Positions 1 through 8,235 of a DNA stretch of 64,000 nt are shown here, piece after piece. Position 1 is the stretch's first letter; every line of letters starts with the position of its first letter. The position numbers and the translations under genes are program-made. This stretch comes from Burkholderia pyrrocinia (GTDB lineage Bacteria; Pseudomonadota; Gammaproteobacteria; Burkholderiales; Burkholderiaceae), in assembly GCF_003330765.1 (NCBI RefSeq), contig NZ_CP024902.1, forward strand, positions 2,170,001 through 2,234,000, read 5' to 3'. Below the pieces are notes generated by a model that saw nothing but the letters and a program-made list of their open reading frames with translations, was not told the DNA's origin and did not search any database.

Positions 1-63
1 CATGCAATCGTCGCGTTGAACGCCTACACTTTCGCCACGCCTTTCGAGAAAACCGCCGCGCTT

Positions 64-104
64 GCGGTCACCTTCGGTGACCGCGCCCAGCGCGGTGTTT
101 TTTT
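64..104 (+). terminator. Terminator-like hairpin with an overlapping upstream hairpin
   Basis: A 7-bp GC-rich stem (80-86 with 90-96) is followed by seven T residues at 98-104, the shape of an intrinsic terminator. A perfect 9-bp stem with a three-base loop (64-72 with 76-84) shares bases 80-84 with it, so the two cannot form together. The simplest reading is the terminator of a gene that ends before the window. The overlap also resembles an attenuator in the leader of the gene starting at 153. Confidence 0.5.
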
Positions 105-152
105 CGCCACTTCACGGCGCGTTTTCTTTTCAACCACCTAAGGAGTGCAGCG

Positions 153-623
153 ATGGGTCTTCTTTCGTTTATCAAAGAGGCGGGTGAAAAACTGCTGGGT
201 CACGCCGACACGCAAGCGGCGGAAGATCCGAATGCCGCGAACCAGACCGCGGCCGATGCGATCAAGAATTACATCAACTCGCAAAGTCTCGACACGTCGA
301 ACCTGACCGTCGCGTTCGACGGCGCGTCGCGTACCGTCACGTTGTCGGGCAGCGTCGCCGACCTCGACACGAAGGCCAAGGTCAAGGTCGCGGCCGGCAA
401 CGTGCAGGGTGTCGCAGGCGTCAACGACGACGATCTCCAGCCGGACGATCCGGAAGTGCAGTACCACGACGTGAAGTCCGGCGACACGCTGTCGGCGATC
501 GCCCAGGAAGTGTATGGCGACGCAAGCAAGTATCCGGTGATCTTCGAGGCGAACAAGCCGATGCTGTCGAGCCCGGACCGGATCTACCCGGGCCAGAAGC
601 TCGTGATTCCGCCGCAGTCCTGA
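153..623 (+). CDS. kbp: BON-LysM protein, Kbp/YgaU-like
   Basis: A 156-residue protein with a BON domain (about residues 30-95) and a C-terminal LysM domain (about 105-154, beginning at the YHDVKSGDTLSAIA segment). This is the architecture of E. coli Kbp (YgaU), a cytoplasmic potassium-binding protein. There is no signal peptide; the N-terminus MGLLSFIKEAGEKLLG is amphipathic, as in Kbp. The start is set by an AAGGAG box eight bases upstream. It is a single-gene unit, with a hairpin terminator after the stop shared with the convergent asparaginase gene. Potassium binding is carried over from the family and not shown here. Confidence 0.88.
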   Translation: MGLLSFIKEAGEKLLGHADTQAAEDPNAANQTAADAIKNYINSQSLDTSNLTVAFDGASRTVTLSGSVADLDTKAKVKVAAGNVQGVAGVNDDDLQPDDPEVQYHDVKSGDTLSAIAQEVYGDASKYPVIFEANKPMLSSPDRIYPGQKLVIPPQS

Positions 624-648
624 GCATTCTTGCCGGACTGACGCAAAA

Positions 649-676
649 AGAAGGCAGGCCGATGGCCTGCCTTTTT
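649..676. terminator. Bidirectional terminator between kbp and asparaginase
   Basis: A perfect 10-bp stem (651-660 with 664-673) has a GAT loop. It is flanked by an A-run on the left and a T-run on the right, so it can stop transcription from both converging genes. Confidence 0.8.
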
Positions 677-714
677 CATGGGCGACGCGCGCCGCTCGAT
701 CGACGCGTATCGCG

Positions 715-1737
715 TCACAGCGTATCGAATGCGCGCTGCAGTTCGTCGCGACCGCACATGCCGTTCGCGAGCGCGAGCATCAGCAGCACGCGCGCCTTGA
801 ACGGGCCCAGCGACCCTGCGCTCACGAAGCCGAGCGCATCGTCGTTCGCGGCGCCGTTGCGCATCACGTGCCCCGAACCGACGCGCGACGCGCGGACCAC
901 CGCAACGCCCGCGTTCGCCGCATCGGCCAGCGCCGCCTGCAGCGTCGCATGGATCGACCCGTTGCCCGTGCCCGCGACGACGAGGCCGCGCACGCCGGCC
1001 GCGACGAGCGCGTCGACGGCCGTACGCGTCACGCCCGCATAGCTCGCGACGACTTCGACGGGCGGCCACGTTGCGGCGATCGTCAGCTGCGTGTCGCGCG
1101 AACGCGTGACGCGGCGCGCGAATTCGACACGGCCATCCTGCACCCAGCCGAGTGCGCCGAGTTCGGGCGACTGGAAAGCGTCGACCGCATAGGTGCTGGT
1201 CTTCACGACGTCGCGCGCGCCATGGATCCGGTTGTTGAAGGCAACCAGCACGCCCTGCCCGCGCGCGGACGGATGCGCGGCCACCGTCACCGCGTTCAGC
1301 AGGTTCAGCGGGCCGTCGGACGACAGCGCGGTCGCCGGTCGCATCGCGGCCGTCAGCACGACCGGCTTGTCGCCCCGGACGACCAGATGCAGCGCATAGG
1401 CGGTTTCCTCGAGCGTGTCGGTGCCGTGGGTGACTACGATGCCGTCGACCGCCGGATCGGCCATCAGCGCGTCGATCCGCGCGGCGAGCGTGTTCCACAG
1501 CGGCAGCGCGAGATCCTTGCTGTCGATGCTGGCGATCTGCTCGGCGTCGATGCGCGCGACCGACGCGAGCGCCGGCACCGCGTCGACCAGGAAATCGACG
1601 CCGAGCGCGCCGGCCTGGTAGCCGGCCGTGCTGGCCGCGTCGGGCGCGGCGCCGGCGATCGTGCCGCCGGTGGCGAGCACGGCGATGCGCGGCAAGGCTG
1701 CAGCGGACGGAGGGGATGCGGGATTCGGAGTATTCAT
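715..1737 (-). CDS. L-asparaginase, type II-like
   Basis: A 340-residue asparaginase/glutaminase-family enzyme that hydrolyses L-asparagine to aspartate and ammonia. The first catalytic motif ATGGTIAG lies near residues 22-29 with its nucleophilic Thr, and the second, HGTDTLEETA, follows about 80 residues later. The length and the C-terminal ANGMCGRDELQRAF segment fit bacterial type II enzymes. No signal peptide is visible (the N-terminus is Pro/Ala-rich), so the product may be cytoplasmic despite its type II sequence. It is transcribed alone and converges on kbp. The symbol is left blank because ansA and ansB cannot be separated by eye. Confidence 0.9.
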   Translation of the reverse strand: MNTPNPASPPSAAALPRIAVLATGGTIAGAAPDAASTAGYQAGALGVDFLVDAVPALASVARIDAEQIASIDSKDLALPLWNTLAARIDALMADPAVDGIVVTHGTDTLEETAYALHLVVRGDKPVVLTAAMRPATALSSDGPLNLLNAVTVAAHPSARGQGVLVAFNNRIHGARDVVKTSTYAVDAFQSPELGALGWVQDGRVEFARRVTRSRDTQLTIAATWPPVEVVASYAGVTRTAVDALVAAGVRGLVVAGTGNGSIHATLQAALADAANAGVAVVRASRVGSGHVMRNGAANDDALGFVSAGSLGPFKARVLLMLALANGMCGRDELQRAFDTL

Positions 1738-1887
1738 GGCCGCGATTGTAATGGCTCGCGGCCGGGATCCGGCAGGTTCCGGCGCGGCGGCCGACGCCGG
1801 CCGCTGCGCGTCATGGTTTGTCCCGATCGCCCGGCCGGGCGCGCCGTCAACGGCCGTGACGCCCGCAACGTTATAGAAAGTGCCGTT

Positions 1888-1916
1888 TTGGTGTTTTCAC
1901 ATTGATTTGCCATAAT
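1888..1916 (+). promoter_or_regulatory. Candidate sigma-70 promoter for the psiF-like gene
   Basis: A TTGGTG -35-like hexamer (1888-1893), a 17-base spacer and a CATAAT -10-like hexamer (1911-1916) give a predicted start near 1923 and a leader of about 85 bases. No clear Pho box (paired CTGTCAT-type repeats) is visible, although PsiF is phosphate-starvation-induced in E. coli. Confidence 0.4.
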
Positions 1917-2008
1917 CGGAGCGCGCGGCGCGATGCGGCCCTATCCTCATCGCATCGTGCTTCGTGACGGCGTCGATAAAACGCAATTCACCCCATGGGA
2001 GTGTCGAA

Positions 2009-2299
2009 ATGAAAATCCAATCGCTCGTAGCCGCAGTGCTTCTCGGCGGCATGCTGGCTTCCCCCGCGTTCGCGGCGAACAGCCAGCAGGACAAGATGAA
2101 GGCCTGTAACACCCAGGCAACCGGCAAGACGGGCGACGAACGCAAGGCGTTCATGAAGGACTGCCTGTCGGCGAAGCCCGCGAAGGCGATGACGCAGCAG
2201 GAAAAGATGAAGGCGTGCAACACGCAGGCCACCGGCAAGAAGGGCGACGACCGCAAGACATTCATGAAGAGCTGCCTGAGCAGCCAGCCGGCCGCCTGA
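2009..2299 (+). CDS. psiF: PsiF-family periplasmic repeat protein
   Basis: A 96-residue exported protein with a signal peptide (MKIQSLVAAVLLGGMLASPAFA). Two near-identical PsiF repeats follow, each built on KMKACNTQATGK-GD-RK-FMK-CLS, with two conserved Cys per repeat that probably form disulfides. PsiF is a phosphate-starvation-inducible protein of unknown biochemical role in enterobacteria. The internal ATG at 2009 is chosen over 1964 because it begins directly at the signal peptide and has a GGGAG box; the upstream extension would bury the signal. A strong terminator follows. Confidence 0.85.
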   Translation: MKIQSLVAAVLLGGMLASPAFAANSQQDKMKACNTQATGKTGDERKAFMKDCLSAKPAKAMTQQEKMKACNTQATGKKGDDRKTFMKSCLSSQPAA

Positions 2300-2319
2300 G
2301 TCCCGGCGCTCCCGTCTCG

Positions 2320-2360
2320 AATGCCGCGCACCGCTTCGGCGGGCGCGGCATTTTTGTTTT
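2320..2360 (+). terminator. Intrinsic terminator after psiF-like gene
   Basis: A long stem, 10 bp (2320-2329 with 2343-2352) plus an inner 4 bp capped by a TTCG tetraloop, with one bulged A. It is followed by TTTTTGTTTT. Confidence 0.85.
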
Positions 2361-2555
2361 CGTTGCACGCGCATCGACGCGCGCGTTCCGCCTCCTCCCG
2401 CCCGCTTTCCCGGTCCGCGATCCCGGGCCGCCACATGGTGCGGCAATTCGCCGCGTTTTCTTCTATGATGGCTGCAACGCGGCCCACCCAAGTACAAGAA
2501 GCGCCATCGGGCCGCCCTCGAGACGGACGCGCACGCGCGTCAAACGGAGGCATGG

Positions 2556-3005
2556 ATGGCATGGAGACAACACCGCTGGTTCCGCCGCTGGCTGATCGTG
2601 ATCGTGTTCTGGGCCGTGCCCGTCGCGATCGTCGCCGTCCGCGAGATCCGCGAGGAAATGGCCTACAACAAGGCGGACCTGCAGCTCGCACTGACCACCT
2701 GGCAGCTCACCGACGCGCAGCAGGCAGCCGGCACCGCCGCGAAGTGCCACGGGGATCCTGACGAGGCGCGCGCGGCCGGCTGCCCGGCCGACGTGCTCGC
2801 CGCCAATGCACCGCGCCAGCAGGCGGCCCGCGACGAATACATGGTGCGCCGCAGTACGCTCGCGGGCTACCTGTGGCATGCGTTCGTCGGCTACTGGGTC
2901 GTACCGGCCGCGTTCCTGTTCGCCTGTGGCGTCGTGATCGCGCTGATCCGCCGCGCGCTGCGCCGCCCGCCGATCAAGCCGCCCGTCCCGCCGGTCCCGC
3001 ACTGA
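2556..3005 (+). CDS. Small inner-membrane protein of unknown function
   Basis: I do not recognise this 149-residue protein. It has a basic N-terminus (MAWRQHRWFRRW), a first membrane helix at about residues 11-28, and a soluble, probably periplasmic loop of about 80 residues containing two Cys (in AAKCHGD and AAGCPAD). A second helix lies at about 112-134, before a basic, Pro-rich tail. The loop Cys pair could form a disulfide. It lies 256 bases after the psiF-like gene, beyond that gene's terminator, so it is probably transcribed separately. The codon bias matches its neighbours, which supports a real gene. Confidence 0.7.
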   Translation: MAWRQHRWFRRWLIVIVFWAVPVAIVAVREIREEMAYNKADLQLALTTWQLTDAQQAAGTAAKCHGDPDEARAAGCPADVLAANAPRQQAARDEYMVRRSTLAGYLWHAFVGYWVVPAAFLFACGVVIALIRRALRRPPIKPPVPPVPH

Positions 3006-3247
3006 CGCGCCGCGCACGCGCCGCCGCCGTCCGATTGACCATCGTGTTCCCCGCATGCCGATCAGGCACGGGCGCGCCCGGCGCGCGGGCGCCAGCTCAT
3101 CCGTTGGCGCGCCGCGACACACCCGAGCGATTTGACGCTTTTTCACGCGGCAACGAAAAGGGGCTGTAATCCGCTGTGATATAACTGCCGACGTGATCCG
3201 CTCCTTGAGCGAGACTCACTCCGAACATCATCCGATGGAGAAGAACG

Positions 3248-3835
3248 ATGCAAAAACGGAATCTTGTGCTGAAAGCCGCCGCTGCGCTTATCGTCGGTAG
3301 CCTCGCGCTCACCGGTTGCACCACCACCCCGGACAAACCGGACAACGCCGCGACCAACGCGTCGAAGCGCCAGGCGATCGACTCGAGCGTCGACGCCACG
3401 CTGTCGCGCATGTATTCCACGGTCAAGGGTTCGCGTGAACTCGTCGCGAAATCGCGCGGCGTGCTCGTGTTCCCAGACGTGATCCAGGCGGGCTTCATCG
3501 TCGGCGGCCAGTCCGGCAACGGCTCGCTGCGCGTCGGCGGCAGCACGGTCGGCTACTACAACACGTCGTCGCTGTCGGTCGGCCTGCAGGCCGGTGCGCA
3601 ATCGAAGGCGATCGTATTCCTGTTCATGACGCAGGAAGCGCTCGACGAATTCCGCGGCTCGGACGGCTGGGCGGCCGGCGCCGGCGCATCGGTCGCGCTC
3701 GTGAAGATGGGCGCGAACGGCGCGGTCGACACGACCACGGCCACCGCGCCGGTCCAGGTGATCGTGCTGACCAACGCGGGCCTGATGGGCGACGTGTCGA
3801 TCAACGGCACGAAGGTCACGAAGCTCAAGATCTGA
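3248..3835 (+). CDS. SYLF/YSC84-domain lipoprotein
   Basis: A 195-residue outer-membrane or periplasmic lipoprotein. The signal peptide ends in a lipobox (SLALTGC, Cys at about residue 25), followed by a SYLF (Ysc84) lipid-binding domain over most of the protein; the segments LVFPDVIQAGFIVGGQSGNG and SVGLQAGAQSKAIVFLF are typical. SYLF domains bind phosphoinositides in eukaryotes; the bacterial role is poorly defined and linked to the envelope. The start has a GGAG box. It is a single-gene unit closed by a terminator. Confidence 0.88.
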   Translation: MQKRNLVLKAAAALIVGSLALTGCTTTPDKPDNAATNASKRQAIDSSVDATLSRMYSTVKGSRELVAKSRGVLVFPDVIQAGFIVGGQSGNGSLRVGGSTVGYYNTSSLSVGLQAGAQSKAIVFLFMTQEALDEFRGSDGWAAGAGASVALVKMGANGAVDTTTATAPVQVIVLTNAGLMGDVSINGTKVTKLKI

Positions 3836-3878
3836 CGCTGACGCACTGCCCGTGCGCACCACGCGCGGGCCATGCGCA

Positions 3879-3913
3879 AACGGCGATGTCCTTGCGGGCA
3901 TCGCCGTTTTTTT
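3879..3913. terminator. Terminator between SYLF lipoprotein and glycosyltransferase
   Basis: A perfect 10-bp stem (3879-3888 with 3899-3908) with a T-run at 3907-3913 on the plus side. It lies between two converging genes; the minus side has only three A residues, so it mainly serves the plus-strand gene. Confidence 0.8.
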
Positions 3914-3931
3914 ATCCGCCCGCGTCCCGCG

Positions 3932-4996
3932 TCAGGTCGTCGAGTCGATCACCTTGAAGCGCGAGCGCTTCTGCGCGCGGATCACCGACTGGTAGACGTC
4001 GACGTACTGCTGCGCCATCCGGCGCGACGTGAAACGCTCCTCGAAGCGCTGCCGCACGCGCGCACGCGGCAGCAGGTGCAGCCGGTTCACGGCGGCCACC
4101 GCGCTGATTTCATCCTCGACGATGTAACCCGACACGCCTTCGTCCACCACTTCCGGCACCGCACCGCGATTGAAGGCGATCACCGGCGTGCCGCACGACA
4201 TCGCCTCGATCATCACCAGGCCGAACGGCTCCGGCCAGTCGATCGGAAACAGCAGCGCGTGCGCGCCCGACAGGAATTCGGCCTTCTCGTGATCGGCGAT
4301 CTCGCCGATGTATTCGACGTGCGGCAACGCGAAGAGCGGCTTGATCTCGCGATCGAAGTACTCCTGGTCGGCCGCATCGATCTTCGCGGCGATCCTGATC
4401 GGCAGCCCGCACTGGCGGGCGATGCGGATCGCCGTGTCGACGCGCTTCTCCGGCGAGATACGGCCGAGGAACGCGAGATAGCGCGGCTCGACGGGCTGCG
4501 GCAGGTACAACGTGTCGGGCAGCCCGTGGTAGACGGTCGTCAGCCATTTCGCCTGCGGCAGCGGCTGGCGCTGCGAGTTCGAAATCGAGATCACCGGCGC
4601 CGTGTTGAACGTATCGAACACCGGCTGCTGCTCGGGCAGGTCGAGCCGGCCGTGCAGCGTCGTCACGTAAGGCGTTTCCTGCCGGTTGAAGACCGAGAAC
4701 GAGTAGTAGTCCATGTGGAAATGGAGCACGTCGAAGTCCTTCGCGCGGCGCGCGACCGTCTCCATCAGCAGCATGTGCGGTGCGACCCGGTCGCGGATCG
4801 ACGAGTCGAGCCGCAGCGCGCGCGGCCAGACGGGCTCGAGTTTCGCCTGCGTCGTCGAATCGCCGCTGGCAAACAGCGTCACGTCATGGCCGAGATCGAC
4901 GAGCGCCTCGGTGATGTAGGACACGACGCGCTCCGTGCCGCCGTACAGCTTCGGCGGCACGGATTCGGTCAGCGGGGCGATCTGGGCAATTCTCAT
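3932..4996 (-). CDS. Glycosyltransferase family 4 (GT-B)
   Basis: A 354-residue cytoplasmic GT-B glycosyltransferase that transfers a sugar from an activated nucleotide donor; donor and acceptor are not deducible. The N-terminal domain starts with MRIAQIAPLTESVPPKLYGG, the glycine-rich acceptor-side loop. The C-terminal domain has the conserved FLGRISPEKR segment and the donor-binding EPFGLVMIEAMSCGTPV segment with its two Glu. The start at 4996 is chosen because an AGGAG box precedes it and the family alignment begins there; an in-frame extension to 5206 is unlikely. It stands 282 bases downstream of the ATPase gene, and no polysaccharide cluster surrounds it. Confidence 0.88.
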   Translation of the reverse strand: MRIAQIAPLTESVPPKLYGGTERVVSYITEALVDLGHDVTLFASGDSTTQAKLEPVWPRALRLDSSIRDRVAPHMLLMETVARRAKDFDVLHFHMDYYSFSVFNRQETPYVTTLHGRLDLPEQQPVFDTFNTAPVISISNSQRQPLPQAKWLTTVYHGLPDTLYLPQPVEPRYLAFLGRISPEKRVDTAIRIARQCGLPIRIAAKIDAADQEYFDREIKPLFALPHVEYIGEIADHEKAEFLSGAHALLFPIDWPEPFGLVMIEAMSCGTPVIAFNRGAVPEVVDEGVSGYIVEDEISAVAAVNRLHLLPRARVRQRFEERFTSRRMAQQYVDVYQSVIRAQKRSRFKVIDSTT

Positions 4997-5278
4997 GGTC
5001 CACGTCTCCTGTGTCCTGTCCCTTGTTGTACAGCCGGCGGGCGTTTGCGCTTGCGCGCTCACCCTCCCCCATGCAGCGCTGGCCGGCATGGCGCCAGCCG
5101 GATATCCCGTCATTATTCGCGATCCCGATGCCCGGAACCGCAGGACTTTCATTTTATGGACGTTGTTACAGACAGGATACATTCGGTCCGTCGGGTCCGC
5201 TCGCACCGCATCGTGCGCAGCCGGGCCGATTCGGTCCCCCGGGCGACGATCGCGGCCGAACGCACGCCACCCTGCCCG

Positions 5279-6457
5279 TCAACGCGACGGCCACTTCCAT
5301 GCCGGCAAGTCGCGTGTGTCGGCATCGACGAGCGCGGTCGCGCCGAGTTGCTTGTCGAGGACCAGCGATTCGCAGCCGGCCTCGCGCTCGAGCGTGGCGA
5401 TGAGCCGCGCCGCATGCGACACGACGAGCACCTGCGAACGCTGCGCGGCCTGCGCGATCAGGCGGCCGAGCGCCGGCAGCAGATCGGGATGCAGGCTCGT
5501 CTCCGGTTCGTTCAGCACCATCAGCGCCGGCGGCCGCGGCGTCAGCAGCGCGGCCGCGAGCAGCAGGTAGCGCAGCGTGCCGTCGGACAGCTCGGCCGCC
5601 GCGAGCGGCCGCAGCAACCCCGGCTGACGCATCAGCACGTCGAAGCGGCCGCGGCCGCCCGGATTGTCGATCTCGACCGACGCGCCGGGAAACGCGTCGT
5701 CGATCGCCGCATCGAGTGCCACACCGTCGCCGATTTCGCGGATCGTCTGCAGCGCGGCGGCCAGGTCGGCGCCATCGTCCGCGAGCACCGGCGTATGGGT
5801 GCCGATGTGCGACTGCCGTGCCGACGCCTGCGCATCGGTCCGGAAATGATCGTAGAAGCGCCACGAGCGGATTCGCTCGCGCACCGCGATCATCTCGGGC
5901 GCGCCGATCGGGTCGGCGAACTCGGTCATCATGCTGTCGAAGCTCGCGACCGGCTGAGGCACCGTCTGCCAGTCGCCCGACGCGCTGCGCGCGCGGATCT
6001 GCGCACCCTGCCGGTCGACCAGCAGCGTCGACGGGCGCAGCAGCGCGCCGCCCCAGATGCACTCTCGCTTGACGACGGGATCGAGCGCGAACATCGATGC
6101 TTCGTTCTTCACCGGCAGGCCGAGATCGATCGCATAGCCGAAATCGTCGCACGCGAAGCCGAGCTTCAGGCTCACGGGCCCGTTGCGCACCGTGCCGGTC
6201 ACCGGCGCGTCGCCCGCCAGCATCGCCCGCGAGAAGCGTTCGGGGCCCGCCCACAGCGTCGACGGCAACCCGCCCTCGCGGGCGAGCGACGGGATCACGC
6301 GCCCCTGCGCGGTATCGGCAAGCAGCCGCAGCGCGCGGTACACGCTCGACTTGCCGCTGCCGTTCGGCCCCGTGACGACGTTGAGCGCCGCGAGCGGCAC
6401 GATCAGCTCGCGCAGCGAGCGGTAATTGGCGATGGCGAGCGTTTTCAGCGCGGTCAT
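5279..6457 (-). CDS. AAA family ATPase, SMC/OLD-like, no TOPRIM
   Basis: A 392-residue predicted ATPase of the AAA_21 (RecF/OLD/SMC-like) type. Walker A is GPNGSGKSS near residue 29. The ABC-type signature region is LSDGTLRYLLLAAALL, and Walker B is LMVLNEPETSLHPDLLPAL followed by the His-loop-like VLVVSHAARLI. It ends about 50 residues later with no TOPRIM nuclease, so it is not a complete OLD nuclease. The start at 6457 (MTALKTLAIANYRSL) matches the family N-terminus; the longer frame adds only basic, low-complexity residues. It is 34 bases after the mscS-like gene and probably co-transcribed. Function unknown. Confidence 0.85.
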   Translation of the reverse strand: MTALKTLAIANYRSLRELIVPLAALNVVTGPNGSGKSSVYRALRLLADTAQGRVIPSLAREGGLPSTLWAGPERFSRAMLAGDAPVTGTVRNGPVSLKLGFACDDFGYAIDLGLPVKNEASMFALDPVVKRECIWGGALLRPSTLLVDRQGAQIRARSASGDWQTVPQPVASFDSMMTEFADPIGAPEMIAVRERIRSWRFYDHFRTDAQASARQSHIGTHTPVLADDGADLAAALQTIREIGDGVALDAAIDDAFPGASVEIDNPGGRGRFDVLMRQPGLLRPLAAAELSDGTLRYLLLAAALLTPRPPALMVLNEPETSLHPDLLPALGRLIAQAAQRSQVLVVSHAARLIATLEREAGCESLVLDKQLGATALVDADTRDLPAWKWPSR

Positions 6458-6491
6458 GGCGATGGATGGCGGGCCGGCACGCGGGCCGCTT

Positions 6492-7664
6492 TCAGCGGCC
6501 TTCGATGGCCTGCGGATCGGCTGCGGTGTTGGCCGCCGTACTGGCGGCAGGCGACCGCGCATGCGGTCGTTCGGGATTCGGCGCGTCCGGCGCGGCATCA
6601 TGCGGATACAGCTCCATCCGGCTGCGCGGCAGGCATTGCGGATAGCGGTCCTGCAGGTACGCGATCAACCCTTCGCGCACACGGCAGCGCAGATCCCAGC
6701 ACGACGACGAATCGGCCGCGCTGACGAGCGCGCGCAACTGCATCGTGCGCTCCGTCGCGTCGGTCACCTGCAGTACCTGCACGCGGCCGTCCCACTCGGG
6801 CGCCGCATGGACGAGCCGCGCGAGTTCCTCGCGCAGCGGCGCGAGCGGCGTGCGGTAATCGACCGACAGGTAGACCGTGCCGATGATTTCCGAGCTGCTG
6901 CGCGTCCAGTTCGTGAACGGGTTCTCGATGATCCACTGCAGCGGCACGACGAGACGCCGCTGGTCCCACAATCGCACCGACACGAACGACCCGGTGATTT
7001 CCTCGATGCGCCCCCACTCGCCCTGGATCACGACCACGTCGTCGAGCCGGATCGGCTGCGTGAGCGCGATCTGCAGCCCGGCAATCAGGTTGCCGAGCAC
7101 CGGCCGCGCGGCGATACCGGCGACCAGGCCCGCGACGCCGGCCGACGCCAGCAGGCTCGCGCCCACCTGGCGCACATTCGGGAATGTCATCAGCGCGGCG
7201 CCGGCGCCGATGATCACGATCAGCACCATCACGGTCCGCACGAGCACCTTGGCCTGCGTATGGATGCGCCGCGCCTGGAGGTTGTCGACGGTATCGATCG
7301 GATGCGCCTGGATGATCGCGTCGCCGACGCCGGCCACGAGCCGCACCAGCAGCCAGGTGAGCGACACGATGGAGCCGACCGCCGCCGCGGTGCGCATGCC
7401 GCGCACGAACGACATGCCGTCGTCTGCCTGGACCCACAGGAATTCGAGCGCCAGCAGCGCGAGTACGACGAGCGACGGCTTGTCGGTGTAGCGCAGGATC
7501 ACGCTCATCAGCGGATACGGCTGCGCGATGCGCTTGACGATGCGTGCGCCGAGACGGTGCACGATCGTGACGACCAGTACGACGATGACCGACACGGACA
7601 ACGTGCCGAGCCACGAATGCAGCGGCGCATCGGCGATGCGCTGGAGTTCCTCGATTGAAATCAT
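6492..7664 (-). CDS. MscS-family mechanosensitive channel
   Basis: A 390-residue inner-membrane MscS-like protein with about four N-terminal membrane helices. The Gly/Ala-rich pore helix (SAGVAGLVAGIAARPVLGNL, about residues 195-215) is followed by the beta domain (IRLDDVVVIQGEWGRIEEI) and the alpha/beta domain (RRLVVPLQWIIENPFTNWTR). Family members open under membrane tension to release solutes on hypo-osmotic shock. The C-terminal 35 residues are an Ala/Pro-rich tail. The start at 7664 is preferred because the family N-terminus begins there. It sits between an orphan Rap1a-like gene and the ATPase gene on the same strand. Confidence 0.9.
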   Translation of the reverse strand: MISIEELQRIADAPLHSWLGTLSVSVIVVLVVTIVHRLGARIVKRIAQPYPLMSVILRYTDKPSLVVLALLALEFLWVQADDGMSFVRGMRTAAAVGSIVSLTWLLVRLVAGVGDAIIQAHPIDTVDNLQARRIHTQAKVLVRTVMVLIVIIGAGAALMTFPNVRQVGASLLASAGVAGLVAGIAARPVLGNLIAGLQIALTQPIRLDDVVVIQGEWGRIEEITGSFVSVRLWDQRRLVVPLQWIIENPFTNWTRSSSEIIGTVYLSVDYRTPLAPLREELARLVHAAPEWDGRVQVLQVTDATERTMQLRALVSAADSSSCWDLRCRVREGLIAYLQDRYPQCLPRSRMELYPHDAAPDAPNPERPHARSPAASTAANTAADPQAIEGR

Positions 7665-7760
7665 CGGCGCCCGGGATGCCTGGGTTATGAGGCGCGCGCG
7701 CCTCGTCCTGGATGCGTCGGCGACGTCCGGGCAACGCATGCGCCCGGACACGGCGTCAAA

Positions 7761-8117
7761 TCAGTTGCCGCTCCGGCAGGGAAACGCCTTGCCGAGACCG
7801 AGCGACACCGCAGTGCTCGCGTTGTAGTCGGCCAGCTTCGGATTTTCCGCGATGTACTTGCGCACCGCGTCGGTCATCTGCTGCGCCCGGATGTCGGGCG
7901 GCAGGCAGAAATACTGACCGACACGCGGCCCCGTGGTGCCGCCGATCGCGTCGATGGTGTTGTAGACGCCGTCGGCAGCGCCTTCGATATAGGCCGCGCA
8001 CGACGCCCGCGACTTGACGTCCGTCTTCGCGCACAGCCGGTCGAGATCCGCGCCCGTGAAAGCCGCCGCCGACAACGGCACGGCAAACGCCGCGGCACAA
8101 AACATTGCGCGCAACAT
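7761..8117 (-). CDS. Rap1a/Tai-family secreted protein, orphan immunity-like
   Basis: A 118-residue exported protein with a signal peptide (cleavage probably after VPLSAAAF). The mature part has four Cys (LCAKTD, ASCAAY, YFCLP, FPCRS) and a helical core with the CAAYIEGAADG segment typical of the Rap1a/Tai domain. That domain is best known from immunity proteins neutralising type VI peptidoglycan amidase effectors such as Serratia Ssp1. No effector or type VI gene is nearby, so the local role is unclear; many orphan members exist. The start has a TAAGGA box. It lies between the ankyrin and mscS-like genes. Confidence 0.75.
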   Translation of the reverse strand: MLRAMFCAAAFAVPLSAAAFTGADLDRLCAKTDVKSRASCAAYIEGAADGVYNTIDAIGGTTGPRVGQYFCLPPDIRAQQMTDAVRKYIAENPKLADYNASTAVSLGLGKAFPCRSGN

Positions 8118-8235
8118 GGTGTTCCTTATGTCAATGCGGCTCGAGACCGCCTGCTGCCTTGGCCGGCGCGGCGCCGGGCGCCCTGCTCAGGCCGGAATCC
8201 GGCCGGCCGGGCACGCACCGCCGCACCGAAAACCG

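Noticed and set aside
1838..2008. A Pho box upstream of the psiF-like gene
   Set aside because: No paired CTGTCAT-type repeats could be seen at the usual spacing.
3872..6724. A 950-codon open frame on the plus strand across the glycosyltransferase and ATPase genes
   Set aside because: It is antisense to two well-supported genes and its translation is Arg/His/Ala/Gln-rich with no domain, an effect of high GC.
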